Positions 1 through 8,832 are shown, numbered from the stretch's first letter. The stretch: 64,000 bases of DNA from Anaerovibrio lipolyticus LB2005 (GCF_000621545.1 NZ_JHYA01000007.1:1-64000), one strand, 5' to 3'. Notes: generated by a model from the letters alone, not told the origin. Program-made: numbers and translations.

Positions 1-143
1 TAAGCGTGAAACCCGCCTTGAGATGAGATCTCTCACAGAGTAATCTGGTAAGACTCCTTATAGACGATAAGGTAGATAGGCTGGAAGTGGAAGCGTGGTG
101 ACATGTGAAGCGGACCAGTACTAATAAGTCGAGGGCTTAACTT
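1..143 (+). rRNA. 23S ribosomal RNA, 3' end (partial)
   Basis: The stretch carries the conserved 3'-terminal part of bacterial 23S rRNA, including the segment ending in GTACTAATAAGTCGAGGGC near position 136. The gene enters from the left edge. It is followed by 5S rRNA and a tRNA cluster, the normal end of a ribosomal RNA operon. The exact 3' end is estimated. Confidence 0.93.
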
Positions 144-221
144 AAAAAGCGCTTACTAAGATGGTTCTTGTTTCTGTATAGTTTTGAGAGTACATATAAA
201 AATGTATTTTCTGATTGTATA

Positions 222-337
222 TCTGGTGATGATGGCTATGTGGTCCCACCTGTTCCCATTCCGAACACAGTAGTTAAGCACATAAACGCCGAAAGTACTT
301 GGCTGGAGACGGCCTGGGAGGATAGGAAGTTGCCAGT
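222..337 (+). rRNA. 5S ribosomal RNA
   Basis: The segment has the 5S core with CCCACCTGTTCCCATTCCGA and GAACACAG, about 116 nt long. Terminal strands TCTGGTGATGATGG and TTGCCAG pair to close the molecule. It lies about 80 nt after 23S rRNA and only about 5 nt before tRNA-Asn, so all were probably processed from one transcript. Confidence 0.93.
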
Positions 338-342
338 TACAT

Positions 343-418
343 TCCTCGATAGTTCAGCCGGTAGAACGACGGACTGTTAATCCGTATGTCGTAGGTTCGA
401 GTCCTACTCGAGGAGCCA
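343..418 (+). tRNA. tRNA-Asn (GTT)
   Basis: Cloverleaf with anticodon GTT in loop CTGTTAA, acceptor TCCTCGA pairing with TCGAGGA, T-loop GTTCGAGTC and an encoded CCA. It is the first tRNA of the post-5S cluster. Confidence 0.96.
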
Positions 419-436
419 TTTTACCCCTGGGGTGAT

Positions 437-513
437 TGGGGTATAGCCAAGTTGGTTAAGGCACGGGACTTTGACTCCCGCACTCGTTGGTTCGAGTCCA
501 ACTACCCCAGCCA
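437..513 (+). tRNA. tRNA-Gln (TTG)
   Basis: Cloverleaf with acceptor TGGGGTA pairing with TACCCCA, anticodon TTG in loop CTTTGAC, T-loop GTTCGAGTC and encoded CCA. A second glutamine tRNA (CTG) lies near 41.2 kb on the other strand. Confidence 0.95.
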
Positions 514-517
514 AAAC

Positions 518-593
518 GGTTCACTAGCTCAGTTGGCAGAGCACCTGACTTTTAATCAGGGTGTCCCGGGTTCAAATCCCGGGTGAGCCACCA
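518..593 (+). tRNA. tRNA-Lys (TTT)
   Basis: Acceptor GGTTCAC pairs with GTGAGCC. The anticodon loop is CTTTTAA (TTT), the T-arm is CCGGGTTCAAATCCCGG, and CCA is encoded. Confidence 0.96.
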
Positions 594-622
594 TGAGTTC
601 TGTTTTGGAAAGTTAATATTAT

Positions 623-698
623 GACTCACTAGCTCAACTGGTAGAGCATCTGACTCTTAATCAGCAGGTTCGGGGTTCGAGTCCCCGGTGGGTCACCA
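623..698 (+). tRNA. tRNA-Lys (CTT)
   Basis: Acceptor GACTCAC pairs with GTGGGTC. The anticodon loop CTCTTAA gives CTT, and CCA is encoded. It is the second lysine isoacceptor in the cluster. Confidence 0.95.
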
Positions 699-705
699 TT
701 TATAT

Positions 706-781
706 GGGCGCTTAGCTCAGCTGGGAGAGCGTCTGCCTTACAAGCAGAATGTCAGCGGTTCGATCCCGTTAGCGCCCACCA
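706..781 (+). tRNA. tRNA-Val (TAC)
   Basis: Acceptor GGGCGCT pairs with AGCGCCC. The anticodon loop CTTACAA gives TAC, the D-arm is AGCTCAGCTGGGAGAGC, and CCA is encoded. Confidence 0.96.
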
Positions 782-788
782 TTATTAT

Positions 789-865
789 GGCCCGGTAGTT
801 TAGTTGGTTAGAATGCCGCCCTGTCACGGCGGAGGTCAGGGGTTCAAGTCCCCTTCGGGTCGCCA
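789..865 (+). tRNA. tRNA-Asp (GTC)
   Basis: Anticodon GTC in loop CTGTCAC, stem GCCGC/GCGGC, T-arm GGGGTTCAAGTCCCC, discriminator G and encoded CCA, all typical of tRNA-Asp. Confidence 0.96.
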
Positions 866-869
866 TTAT

Positions 870-945
870 GCCTCGGTAGCTCAGTTGGTAGAGCAGGGGA
901 CTGAAAATCCCCGTGTCAGTGGTTCGATTCCGCTCTGAGGCACCA
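870..945 (+). tRNA. tRNA-Phe (GAA)
   Basis: Acceptor GCCTCGG pairs with CTGAGGC. The anticodon loop CTGAAAA gives GAA, and CCA is encoded. Confidence 0.96.
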
Positions 946-952
946 TTTTTAT

Positions 953-1028
953 GCTGGTGTAGCTCAATAGGTAGAGCAGCTGACTTGTAATCAGCAGGTT
1001 GGGGGTTCAATTCCTCTCGCCAGCTCCA
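953..1028 (+). tRNA. tRNA-Thr (TGT)
   Basis: Acceptor GCTGGTG pairs with CGCCAGC. The anticodon loop CTTGTAA gives TGT, and the discriminator U is followed by encoded CCA. Confidence 0.95.
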
Positions 1029-1038
1029 TTGATCCTTC

Positions 1039-1112
1039 GCGGGTGTAGCTCAATGGTAGAGCCCCAGCCTTCCAAGCTGGTCACGTGGGTTCGATTCCCA
1101 TCACCCGCTCCA
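1039..1112 (+). tRNA. tRNA-Gly (TCC)
   Basis: Acceptor GCGGGTG pairs with CACCCGC. The anticodon loop CTTCCAA gives TCC, the D-loop is short as usual for tRNA-Gly, and CCA is encoded. Confidence 0.96.
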
Positions 1113-1127
1113 TAATAAAGTATTTTT

Positions 1128-1216
1128 GCCGGGGTGGCGGAACTGGCAGACGCACGGGACTTAAAATCCCGCGGTAGGAGACTACCGTACCGGTTCGATT
1201 CCGGTCCTCGGCACCA
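1128..1216 (+). tRNA. tRNA-Leu (TAA)
   Basis: Class II tRNA with a long variable arm (GCGGTAGGAGACTACCGT). Acceptor GCCGGGG pairs with CCTCGGC with one G-T pair, the anticodon is TAA, and CCA is encoded. It is the first of three consecutive leucine tRNAs. Confidence 0.95.
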
Positions 1217-1269
1217 CTAATAAAATGCTTGATTGTGCTAATTTAATATGCTATAATATTTGATGTTAT

Positions 1270-1356
1270 GCGGCCGTGGCGAAACGGCAGACGCGCTAGC
1301 TTCAGGCGCTAGTGGGGGTTGACCCCGTGGTGGTTCAAATCCACTCGGCCGCACCA
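1270..1356 (+). tRNA. tRNA-Leu (CAG)
   Basis: Class II tRNA with acceptor GCGGCCG pairing with CGGCCGC. The anticodon loop TTCAGGC gives CAG, and CCA is encoded. This tRNA reads CUG, the specifier triplet proposed for the leuA T-box near 30.0 kb. Confidence 0.94.
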
Positions 1357-1376
1357 TATATATTAAGCAATAACAT

Positions 1377-1462
1377 GCGGTTGTGGCGGAATAGGCAGAC
1401 GCGCTACTTTGAGGGGGTAGTGATCACAAGTCGTGTGGGTTCAAGTCCCACCAACCGCACCA
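1377..1462 (+). tRNA. tRNA-Leu (GAG)
   Basis: Class II tRNA with acceptor GCGGTTG pairing with CAACCGC. The anticodon loop TTGAGGG gives GAG, and CCA is encoded. It is the last gene of the cluster, just before a terminator. Confidence 0.94.
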
Positions 1463-1471
1463 TTAAAAAAT

Positions 1472-1497
1472 AACCGAGTTTATACTCGGTTTTTTTG
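1472..1497 (+). terminator. Terminator of the rRNA/tRNA operon
   Basis: Hairpin ACCGAGT-TTAT-ACTCGGT followed by a run of T, starting 10 nt after the last tRNA. It fits a factor-independent terminator for the whole rRNA-tRNA transcript. Confidence 0.85.
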
Positions 1498-1592
1498 TGA
1501 CTTTAAAAGGAATTTAGAGGTTTATGACGAAATATAACCGTACTAAGGGTGATTATGTTAGTTAACGTTTTACATTAATTTGGAGGGATTTT

Positions 1593-3662
1593 ATGGCAGA
1601 TTTTATGAAAGATTCCAGTGTTAAGACTAAATTGATGCTGGTAGCTGGAGTGACCATCTTTATAGCAATGCTGGTTATGGGTATTGTTCTTAACGGGATA
1701 ATTACCAGTAATCAGAAAGAATCATTCCAGGAAGAAACAAAACTTCAGGCTGTTCAGGTGGATAACACCATGCACATTTTCCTGGAGGGACTTCGTGATG
1801 GTTTAGTTAACATGAGTAATGACCCTGTTTTGCGTGCGGGCGGTAATATTACCGTCTATAGTGATGGTGAGGTTGATTCCAAGGGCATGATTGCTATGGA
1901 TCCTGCAGCCAAGGGCGGATATGAGCTTGCTGCATACGATGTTTTCCATCGCTTTGCTGAAGCTAATAAGGGTTCAGTGTCTGTTGTAAGTCTTGGTACC
2001 ACCGATGGCGGTTATCTACAGTATCCTGCTGTTAAGCGTAAGAAGGGCTATGATTCCCGTACCCGTGACTGGTATAAGGAGAGCATGGCAGCAATGGACA
2101 AGGTTCGTATTACTGCTCCATTTATGACATCCAAGGGTACTCCTACTATCGGTATTTTTATGGTACTTAAGGACAATGTAAATAATCCTATTGGTGTTCT
2201 TGGTATTAACATTGACCTTCCAGTTATTACTGATATGATCAGTGAGATTAAAATCGGTGAAAGTGGTTACATGGTAGTGGTTGATTCCGAGGGTACCATA
2301 TTTGCTGATCCTGCAAATCCAGATTTGAACTTTAAGAAGTTATCTGAGGTTGAAGGTGAGTTCAGTTCCCTGGCATCTGTAAATGATGGCATGGTAGAGA
2401 TTGAAATGGATGGTGTAAAAAAGGTTGTTTCTGTTTATACATCCCAGCAGACTGGTTACAAGTATTTGACTGTTGTTGATGAATCTCAGCTTCTAGCACC
2501 GGTTCGTCATATGCGTATTACCTTGGTTATTGTTCTTGTTGTAGCTCTTGCTCTTGTTCTTGGTATGATCTACATGATGTGTACTGCTCTCTTTAGACCT
2601 CTTAGAGTATTGGCTAATGCGTCTGAAGAGATTGCTGATGGTAATATTCGTCAGTTCCGTATGGATTATGATGCCAACGATGAAATTGGTCGTCTTTGTA
2701 CTGCCTTTGTCCAGATGACTGAGCATTTAAAGAGCCTTTTAGAGCAGATTCAGTCCAGCTCTCAGCAGGTTTCTGCGGCATCTAATGACCTGTCTGATGG
2801 TTCCGATCAGTGTGCAGAGACAATTACCCATGTTGCTGGTAAGGTTTCTGATATTGCCGGTGCTGCTCAGCAGCAGAATGATACCATGATTACTGTTGTT
2901 GATCAGATTCGTAACATGACTGATAATGTATCTTCCATTGCATCCAGTGCTGAGCGCATGAGCAGTGCATCTGCAAATGCAGGGGAGGCTGCTAATAAGG
3001 GTGAAGCCTCTATTAAGCGTGCAGTTAGTCAGATGAATCAGATTTCTACCACTGTGGAGCAGTCTGCTGGTGCAGTTGCTAACCTTGGTGTTCGTTCCCA
3101 GGAAATTGGCGAGATTATTAATACCATTTCCGGTATTGCAGATCAGACCAACCTGCTGGCTCTCAATGCGGCTATCGAGGCGGCAAGAGCTGGTGAGCAT
3201 GGTCGTGGCTTCGCCGTTGTTGCTGATGAGGTACGTAAGCTGGCAGAGCAGTCCTCCGAAGCTGCTGCTGAGGTTGCTTCCATCATCCAGGCCATCCAGA
3301 GTGAAACTCAGAAGGCTGTAAACAGCATGAAGGAAGGTACTGCTGCAGTTAGAACTGGTAGTGAAGTAGTGGCTGAGGCTGGTACTCAGTTCCAGCAGAT
3401 TGTAGACAACGTAAATGAGGTAGATGCTCTTATCAAGGAGGCTGCCAAGGCTGCAAATGCAACTGCTGATTCCAGTATGGCTGTACTGAATTCCGCTGAG
3501 GATGTTGAACAGGTTACCAAGACCGTAACCGCCAGCATAGATGCTATATCTTCTGCTACTGAGGAACAGTCAGCTACCATGGAAGAGATTGCTGCTTCTA
3601 CCCGCAATCTGTCTGATTTGGCTGATGAGCTTCAGAGAGAGCTTAAGAAATTCAGATTCTAA
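1593..3662 (+). CDS. Methyl-accepting chemotaxis protein with double Cache sensor
   Basis: This 689-residue membrane chemoreceptor senses an extracytoplasmic ligand and signals to CheA/CheW. The order is: TM1 at about residues 14-36; a large sensor with the RTRDWYKE signature of dCache_1 domains, to about 300; TM2 at about 306-332; a HAMP linker; and a long cytoplasmic coiled coil whose hairpin tip (DQTNLLALNAAIEAARAGE) sits near residue 515. A GGAGGG site precedes the ATG at 1593. It stands alone between two terminators with no chemotaxis genes beside it. The ligand cannot be told from sequence; many dCache receptors bind amino acids or carboxylates. The family call is certain. Confidence 0.95.
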   Translation: MADFMKDSSVKTKLMLVAGVTIFIAMLVMGIVLNGIITSNQKESFQEETKLQAVQVDNTMHIFLEGLRDGLVNMSNDPVLRAGGNITVYSDGEVDSKGMIAMDPAAKGGYELAAYDVFHRFAEANKGSVSVVSLGTTDGGYLQYPAVKRKKGYDSRTRDWYKESMAAMDKVRITAPFMTSKGTPTIGIFMVLKDNVNNPIGVLGINIDLPVITDMISEIKIGESGYMVVVDSEGTIFADPANPDLNFKKLSEVEGEFSSLASVNDGMVEIEMDGVKKVVSVYTSQQTGYKYLTVVDESQLLAPVRHMRITLVIVLVVALALVLGMIYMMCTALFRPLRVLANASEEIADGNIRQFRMDYDANDEIGRLCTAFVQMTEHLKSLLEQIQSSSQQVSAASNDLSDGSDQCAETITHVAGKVSDIAGAAQQQNDTMITVVDQIRNMTDNVSSIASSAERMSSASANAGEAANKGEASIKRAVSQMNQISTTVEQSAGAVANLGVRSQEIGEIINTISGIADQTNLLALNAAIEAARAGEHGRGFAVVADEVRKLAEQSSEAAAEVASIIQAIQSETQKAVNSMKEGTAAVRTGSEVVAEAGTQFQQIVDNVNEVDALIKEAAKAANATADSSMAVLNSAEDVEQVTKTVTASIDAISSATEEQSATMEEIAASTRNLSDLADELQRELKKFRF

Positions 3663-3678
3663 TTTTTCATTAATAAAA

Positions 3679-3710
3679 ACCAGTGTCTTTCGGGGCACTG
3701 GTTTTGTTTT
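3679..3710 (+). terminator. Terminator after the chemoreceptor gene
   Basis: Hairpin ACCAGTGTC-TTTCGG-GGCACTGGT followed by TTTTGTTTT, 18 nt after the stop codon. Confidence 0.85.
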
Positions 3711-3801
3711 GCCATAAAAAGGGTGACGTATAGAATTTTTCCATAAATATATGATACAATACCATTACTTTTAATTTATATATTAGTATAGAGGTTAGGC
3801 T

Positions 3802-4947
3802 ATGTTATTATTTTTCTCTATTTTATTTGTTGTGCTGACAGCAATTATAATGATTACTCAAAAAGCATTGGGAGTTATTATATCACCTGAAAAACTGGGT
3901 AAGGCACAGCGAAGACTGCTTTATGTTGATCTTATTTTAATAGTTGGCATGATTCTTGGGTTTACCAAGCTGCATGGTACAACAGCAGGTGGCATTATTT
4001 TACAGGTGTCCACCCTGATTTTTATGGCTCAAATTGTCTATGATTGGTTGGCTTTGGCCTATGTATTGGTAAAATATTTAAAGAAAAAGCTGTTTGATGT
4101 GCCGGAGAATCCGCAGCGCCGTAAATTTTTGAAGGGAGCTGCAGTCTTGCCAGCTGCGGCAGTGGCTGTTTCTGCTTATGGCGGACTTATCGAAAGACAT
4201 CAGACTGTGGTAAGACACTTTAATGTGCCAGTGGAAAATATACCTGATGATATAAATGGGTTCTCTGTAGCGCAGCTCAGTGATATTCATCTCGGACCTT
4301 TTATGGGGCTGGAGGAGTTGGATAATCTGCTGCAGCAAGTTAGCGGTTTGGAATGTGATATGCTGGCCATTACCGGTGACTTATTTGATGATAATAAAAT
4401 CAATTATAAGGCTGCCAAGCTGGTGGACAGCTATGTTGACAAATTTAAATACGGGATTTATTACTGCTGGGGAAATCATGAGCACATGCGTGGTATTCCC
4501 GCCATTGATATCGCAATAGAGGGAACCAGAATAAAGAAGCTGGAAAATTCCTTTGATATGGTTACAGGGGAAGCATTGCCAGTTTATGTTGCAGGAGTGG
4601 ATTATCCGATTAAACGGGATCAGTTTGATTTTTTGAAGGAAAAATATACGGAGCTTGCTCTAAAGGAGATTCCGGCAAACTCAGTAAAGATATTGCTGGC
4701 CCATCATCCTGACTTTATAGACTCAGCGGCTAAGTATAAAACCAATTTGGTACTTACAGGACATACCCATGGAGGACAGCTGGGCTTCTTTGGTATTCCT
4801 CTTGTACCGCCAATATTCAAATATTTGCGTGGTGTATATCATGTGGGAAATACTATGGGGTATGTGCATTCAGGAAATGGCAGCTGGTTCCCATTCCGTT
4901 TTGGCTGTCCACCGGAGATTGCTGTATTCACGCTTACAGAAAAGTAA
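3802..4947 (+). CDS. Membrane-anchored calcineurin-like metallophosphoesterase
   Basis: A 381-residue protein with three predicted N-terminal membrane helices (about residues 2-25, 40-56 and 62-90), then RRKFLKG at 106-112 and another hydrophobic stretch, and a C-terminal calcineurin-like phosphoesterase domain. The metal-site motifs are all present: DIH at 161-163, GDLFDD near 192, GNHEH near 224 and GHTHGG near 319. The layout matches YkuE-like membrane phosphoesterases. The RRKFLKG segment looks like a twin-arginine signal placed after membrane helices, which suggests the catalytic domain lies outside the cytoplasm; that is inference. Substrate unknown; lipid-phosphate substrates have been proposed for relatives. 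Start ATG at 3802 follows GAGG. No operon partner. Confidence 0.9.
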   Translation: MLLFFSILFVVLTAIIMITQKALGVIISPEKLGKAQRRLLYVDLILIVGMILGFTKLHGTTAGGIILQVSTLIFMAQIVYDWLALAYVLVKYLKKKLFDVPENPQRRKFLKGAAVLPAAAVAVSAYGGLIERHQTVVRHFNVPVENIPDDINGFSVAQLSDIHLGPFMGLEELDNLLQQVSGLECDMLAITGDLFDDNKINYKAAKLVDSYVDKFKYGIYYCWGNHEHMRGIPAIDIAIEGTRIKKLENSFDMVTGEALPVYVAGVDYPIKRDQFDFLKEKYTELALKEIPANSVKILLAHHPDFIDSAAKYKTNLVLTGHTHGGQLGFFGIPLVPPIFKYLRGVYHVGNTMGYVHSGNGSWFPFRFGCPPEIAVFTLTEK

Positions 4948-5032
4948 GAGAGAAAAGCAGGATTTTCATGACTAGGCGTCGTATTGAGAATATGATAGGT
5001 TCGTACTGGAAATATCATAGGAGGGATGCATC

Positions 5033-5884
5033 ATGAACATGAAAAAACTGGGTACTGTTTTGTTTGGCTGCATCATGGCAGGCGCGGTACTCGTTGGCTG
5101 CGGAGGACAGCAGGGTAATCAGGTAGGAACACATGATACTCAGATTAAGATTGGTACGTTGACTCATCTGAATGCCAGTGAAGAAAGAATCAACGAAGTA
5201 ATGAAGAAGATTGATGAAGAGACAGACGTTAACCTTGCCCATGATTATGCTTATTATGATAAGCTAACCTCCATGTTGATGGGGCTCGAATCCGGCAGTG
5301 TAAAGGAAGTGAGCCTCTACAATAGTGTGGCACAGTACCTGATGGGACGAAATGACAAGCTGGATATAGTAGAGCATCGTGGTATGAATTTGGAGGATTC
5401 CTTTTGTTGCGCTGTCCGCACGGAAGATAAACAGCTGAAGGCTGATCTGGATAAGGCAATTGGCGAGATGAAGGCGGATGGTACCCTTGATAAATTTGTG
5501 AAAACCTATATTACTGATTTAAAAAAAGGGGAGGAACCACCTGCAGTTACGATGCCGACTACTAATGGTAAAAAGCTGAAGATTGCAGTAACAGGCGATT
5601 TGCCTCCTTTGGATTTGGTTTTGGCAGATGGTACACCGGCAGGCTTCAACACAGCAGTGCTGTCGGAAATTGGTAAGCGCCTAAACATGGACGTGGAACT
5701 GGTGCAGATAGACAGTGCGGCACGTGCATCGGCTCTGGCCTCCAAGAAAGTGGATGTGGTATTCTGGGTAGCAGTACCAAAGGGAGACTCAAAGGTTCCG
5801 GCTGATATTGATAAACCACAGAATATGGAGATGACTACTCCATATTATCAGGACAAAATAGTTCACGTTGGTCTGAAAAAATAA
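5033..5884 (+). CDS. Solute-binding lipoprotein, SBP_bac_3-related, two half-modules
   Basis: A 283-residue lipoprotein with signal peptide and lipobox LVGC (Cys near residue 23). After the lipobox the first half (about 38-165) looks like the C-terminal lobe of an amino-acid solute-binding protein, ending in a helix with the usual ADGTLDKFV pattern. The second half (about 180-283) looks like the N-terminal lobe, beginning LKIAVTGDLPPLDLV and running to a VDVVFW strand and the TTPYY segment. The lobes are therefore in reversed order compared with a normal SBP_bac_3 protein. GGAGGG precedes ATG 5033; the ATG at 5039 is an alternative. No permease or ATPase gene is adjacent. It may bind amino acids or a related small molecule, or act as a sensor; the ligand is unknown. 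Confidence 0.8.
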   Translation: MNMKKLGTVLFGCIMAGAVLVGCGGQQGNQVGTHDTQIKIGTLTHLNASEERINEVMKKIDEETDVNLAHDYAYYDKLTSMLMGLESGSVKEVSLYNSVAQYLMGRNDKLDIVEHRGMNLEDSFCCAVRTEDKQLKADLDKAIGEMKADGTLDKFVKTYITDLKKGEEPPAVTMPTTNGKKLKIAVTGDLPPLDLVLADGTPAGFNTAVLSEIGKRLNMDVELVQIDSAARASALASKKVDVVFWVAVPKGDSKVPADIDKPQNMEMTTPYYQDKIVHVGLKK

Positions 5885-5917
5885 TTTAATATAGCTATAT
5901 TTGTAACAAATAAAAAA

Positions 5918-5955
5918 CAGGGCACCGATATTAATCGGTGCCCTGATATTTTTTA
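5918..5955. terminator. Bidirectional terminator between lipoprotein gene and tRNA-Ser genes
   Basis: A perfect 12-bp stem (CAGGGCACCGAT/ATCGGTGCCCTG) is flanked by A-rich sequence on the left and T-rich on the right. It can end the rightward lipoprotein transcript and the leftward tRNA-Ser transcript. Confidence 0.88.
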
Positions 5956-5959
5956 TACA

Positions 5960-6048
5960 TGGCGGAGTGGGAGGGGTTCGAACCCTCGCGGCCTTGCGAC
6001 CCTAACGATTTAGCAAACCGTCCTCTTCAGCCTCTTGAGTACCACTCC
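5960..6048 (-). tRNA. tRNA-Ser (GCT)
   Basis: On the minus strand: acceptor GGAGTGG pairs with CCACTCC, anticodon loop TTGCTAA gives GCT, a long variable arm is present and CCA is encoded. It is transcribed after tRNA-Ser(TGA). Confidence 0.95.
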
Positions 6049-6053
6049 ATATA

Positions 6054-6142
<89 letters not shown>

Positions 6143-6260
6143 ATAGCAATAAACATTATAACAAAATCAAATAATTCATGTCAAGGAAAGAACTCCATGA
6201 AATGAATATGGTTCGGTTAATCTGAAATTGGACTGGGAGTACGATGTTTTGAAAAAATTA

Positions 6261-6289
6261 TTGATAAATTAAGATTTATATAGTAGTAT
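6261..6289 (+). promoter_or_regulatory. Predicted promoter for the penicillin-binding protein gene
   Basis: TTGATA and TAGTAT separated by 17 nt, a good match to a housekeeping promoter, 50 nt before the GTG start. Confidence 0.55.
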
Positions 6290-6338
6290 TTGAAATCGAT
6301 GTACGATTTTTGATAGATAACTAGAAAGATGGACAGAT

Positions 6339-8117
6339 GTGAAAATTTCTACAGTTTTTATTATTGCTTTAATAGTGATGGGGATTGGTAGTGCCTGTGG
6401 ATTCTTGGTGGCTTCGGCCAATATTCCAAGCAACCTGCCGGATATTCAGCCAGCTCTTACATCACACATTTACGATATAAAAGGAAATGAAATAGCGGTT
6501 GTACATGCTGAGGAGGACAGGGAACCAGTCAAAAGTGAGGAAATACCGGAAAATTTAAAGAAAGCCTTTTTGGCAACGGAGGATGTGCGGTTTTACGAAC
6601 ATATAGGCATTGATTATCGTGGAGTTATGCGTGCTATGTGGGAGAATATTACACACCGTGCAGTTGCCGAGGGTGGCTCCACTATTACTCAGCAGCTGGC
6701 ACGAAATGCTTACTTAAATCAGGAGCGTACCTTTAGCCGCAAAATTCAGGAGATGTTTTTGGCACTTAAAATTGAACATAGGCATACCAAGGAAGAAATC
6801 TTGGAAATGTACCTTAATCAGATTTACTTTGGGCGCGGTGTTTATGGTATCCAAGCAGCATCAAAATATTATTTTAACAAGAACGTGAAAGACTTGGACC
6901 TAAATGAATGTGCTATGCTGGCAGGGATACCGAAAAGCCCTAATCATTATTCTCCTTTAAATAATTTGGAGGAAGCTCAGAAAAGGAAGGCTGTGGTTCT
7001 ACACCAAATGGCCAAATATGGTTTCATAAGTTCCTCAACTGCCCAAAAGACGGCTAAGCAGGAAGTACATTTAGTTCAGTCAGCTCCCAAAGAAGTAGGG
7101 GATGCTTATTATTTTATTAATTATGTAAAGCAGACAATCATAGATAAATATGGCGATGACGGATTATATAAGGGTGGGCTGAAGATTTATACCACCCTTG
7201 ACATGGATATGCAGCGGGCCGCTGAGGAGGCCATGAAAAATCTTCCAGAGATGAATGAGGCTAATGGACTGAAACAACCTCAGGGGGCATTGGTGGCTAT
7301 TGAGCCTCATAGTGGCTATATCAAGGCTATGGTAGGTGGTCGGGGGACAGATATGTTTAATCGTGCAGCATTGGCGGAAAGACAGCCTGGTTCTGCCTTC
7401 AAACCATTTGTTTATGCTGCTGCCCTGGAGTCTGGCTATAGGCCTGATTCAGTTGTTGCTGATACACCATTTACTAAGTATGGCTGGAACCCACAAAATT
7501 ATGACCGCAGTTTTTATGGAAGTGTTCCACTAAGCTCTGTTTGTGCTCAGTCATTAAATGTGGCAACGGTGCGTGTGGCAGATGATATAGGTATTGATAA
7601 GGTTATAAAGTATGCCAAGGATATGGGGATATCCACCTTGGTACTGGAGGGAGAACGTAATGATGTTAATCTTTCCACCGCGCTGGGCGGAATAACAAGG
7701 GGCGTAACTCCATTGGAGCTTACCAGTGCCTATTGCACCTTTGCCAACAAGGGAATTTACGCTAAGGGCACTCCTATAGTAAAAGTGCTGGACCGTGATG
7801 GCAATGTTCTGGAGGAATATCCTAATCCAAATAATTCCAGACGAGTGCTAAAGGAGGAGACTGCTGCAAATCTTGACAGCATGCTACAGGGAGTTGTCAG
7901 CCACGGTACAGGAACCAGAGCCAATATCGGCGGTCATGTGGCAGGAAAAACCGGTACCACCAGTGATTATCACGACGCCTGGTTTGTGGGCTATGTTCCT
8001 GATCTGGTGGTGGGGGTATGGATTGGTACAGATGACAACCAGCCTATGGGTTCAATGACTGGTGGTACACTACCTGCGGATATATGGAGAATTTTTATGA
8101 AGTCGACGGGACACTAA
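6339..8117 (+). CDS. Class A penicillin-binding protein (glycosyltransferase/transpeptidase, PBP1A type)
   Basis: A bifunctional peptidoglycan synthase of 592 residues with one N-terminal membrane anchor (about residues 4-27). The glycosyltransferase domain shows ATEDVRFYEH near 79 and EGGSTITQQLARN near 111. The transpeptidase domain shows the S-x-x-K motif in PGSAFKPF near 350, S-L-N near 405 and KTGTT near 537. All catalytic motifs are intact. It polymerises and cross-links glycan strands outside the cytoplasmic membrane. It is shorter than many PBP1A proteins and lacks an obvious OB insert or long C-terminal tail. The start is GTG at 6339 with a weak ribosome site; no ATG fits better. Confidence 0.95.
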   Translation: MKISTVFIIALIVMGIGSACGFLVASANIPSNLPDIQPALTSHIYDIKGNEIAVVHAEEDREPVKSEEIPENLKKAFLATEDVRFYEHIGIDYRGVMRAMWENITHRAVAEGGSTITQQLARNAYLNQERTFSRKIQEMFLALKIEHRHTKEEILEMYLNQIYFGRGVYGIQAASKYYFNKNVKDLDLNECAMLAGIPKSPNHYSPLNNLEEAQKRKAVVLHQMAKYGFISSSTAQKTAKQEVHLVQSAPKEVGDAYYFINYVKQTIIDKYGDDGLYKGGLKIYTTLDMDMQRAAEEAMKNLPEMNEANGLKQPQGALVAIEPHSGYIKAMVGGRGTDMFNRAALAERQPGSAFKPFVYAAALESGYRPDSVVADTPFTKYGWNPQNYDRSFYGSVPLSSVCAQSLNVATVRVADDIGIDKVIKYAKDMGISTLVLEGERNDVNLSTALGGITRGVTPLELTSAYCTFANKGIYAKGTPIVKVLDRDGNVLEEYPNPNNSRRVLKEETAANLDSMLQGVVSHGTGTRANIGGHVAGKTGTTSDYHDAWFVGYVPDLVVGVWIGTDDNQPMGSMTGGTLPADIWRIFMKSTGH

Positions 8118-8157
8118 TGTGATAATCTAAATATGGTAACAAAGAGGAGTGAAGGTA

Positions 8158-8730
8158 TTGGCTAAGTTTTGTAAAAAATGTGGCAAAAAAATTGATGATG
8201 ATGCGGTATTTTGTGATAATTGCGGCACAAAAGTGGCTAGTGGTGGCTCGTTGCCAGCACCATCAGCACTTTTTTATAATAGTAATGGACAATCTCTGGG
8301 ACCGGACTATGCAACCGAAGATGAGGCGTTAAGCTGGTGGAATTGTAGAGGTAGGTTAAATAGGCAAAGATTTATATTTAGATATCTTATACTTATGGCA
8401 ATTACTGTTGTGGTTGGAATTATACTTTTTGGGGTGACTAGTTTGTTAGGAACTAATGTAGTGATGAGCGGCCACAACGAGGATACCGTTATTGGAGTAA
8501 TAGTTATTCTGCTATTATGTGTATTGTTTTTTTTCTTACCACTTACTGTATTAAGTATTTTCATATCCATAAAGAGAGGACATGACTTGAATATTCCTGG
8601 TTGGGTTGTTGTAATTATTAGTTTGTTAGGTGCCTCTTTTTTCCTTTCAATATATTTGGCCGTTGCCGAGGGGAATGATGGAACAAACCAGTATGGTGAA
8701 AACCCACTTAAATATGCTGGCTCCATATAA
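8158..8730 (+). CDS. Zinc-ribbon protein with DUF805 membrane domain
   Basis: About 190 residues. An N-terminal zinc ribbon (CKKCG at 5-9, CDNCG near 19) is joined by a short linker to a DUF805 domain that begins SWWNCRGRLNRQRF and contains three to four membrane helices. DUF805 proteins (YhaH group) have no firm function. The start is taken as TTG at 8158, which sits 8 nt after GAGGAG and gives MAKFCKKCG; the GTG at 8149 overlaps that site and is less likely. A second zinc-ribbon membrane protein lies at 34.6 kb. Role unknown. Confidence 0.85.
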   Translation: MAKFCKKCGKKIDDDAVFCDNCGTKVASGGSLPAPSALFYNSNGQSLGPDYATEDEALSWWNCRGRLNRQRFIFRYLILMAITVVVGIILFGVTSLLGTNVVMSGHNEDTVIGVIVILLLCVLFFFLPLTVLSIFISIKRGHDLNIPGWVVVIISLLGASFFLSIYLAVAEGNDGTNQYGENPLKYAGSI

Positions 8731-8832
8731 AGTGTATTATTTGACTAAGATTTAAGAAGTTTAGGAAAAATATAGACTGAGTAATAGCTGATCGTAGTGA
8801 TTATGGTAGCTTATACAATAATACGTTATTCG

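Noticed and set aside
168-1010. Open frames across the 5S rRNA and tRNA genes (both strands)
   Set aside because: They overlap well-formed rRNA and tRNA genes and have no ribosome site or protein-like composition.
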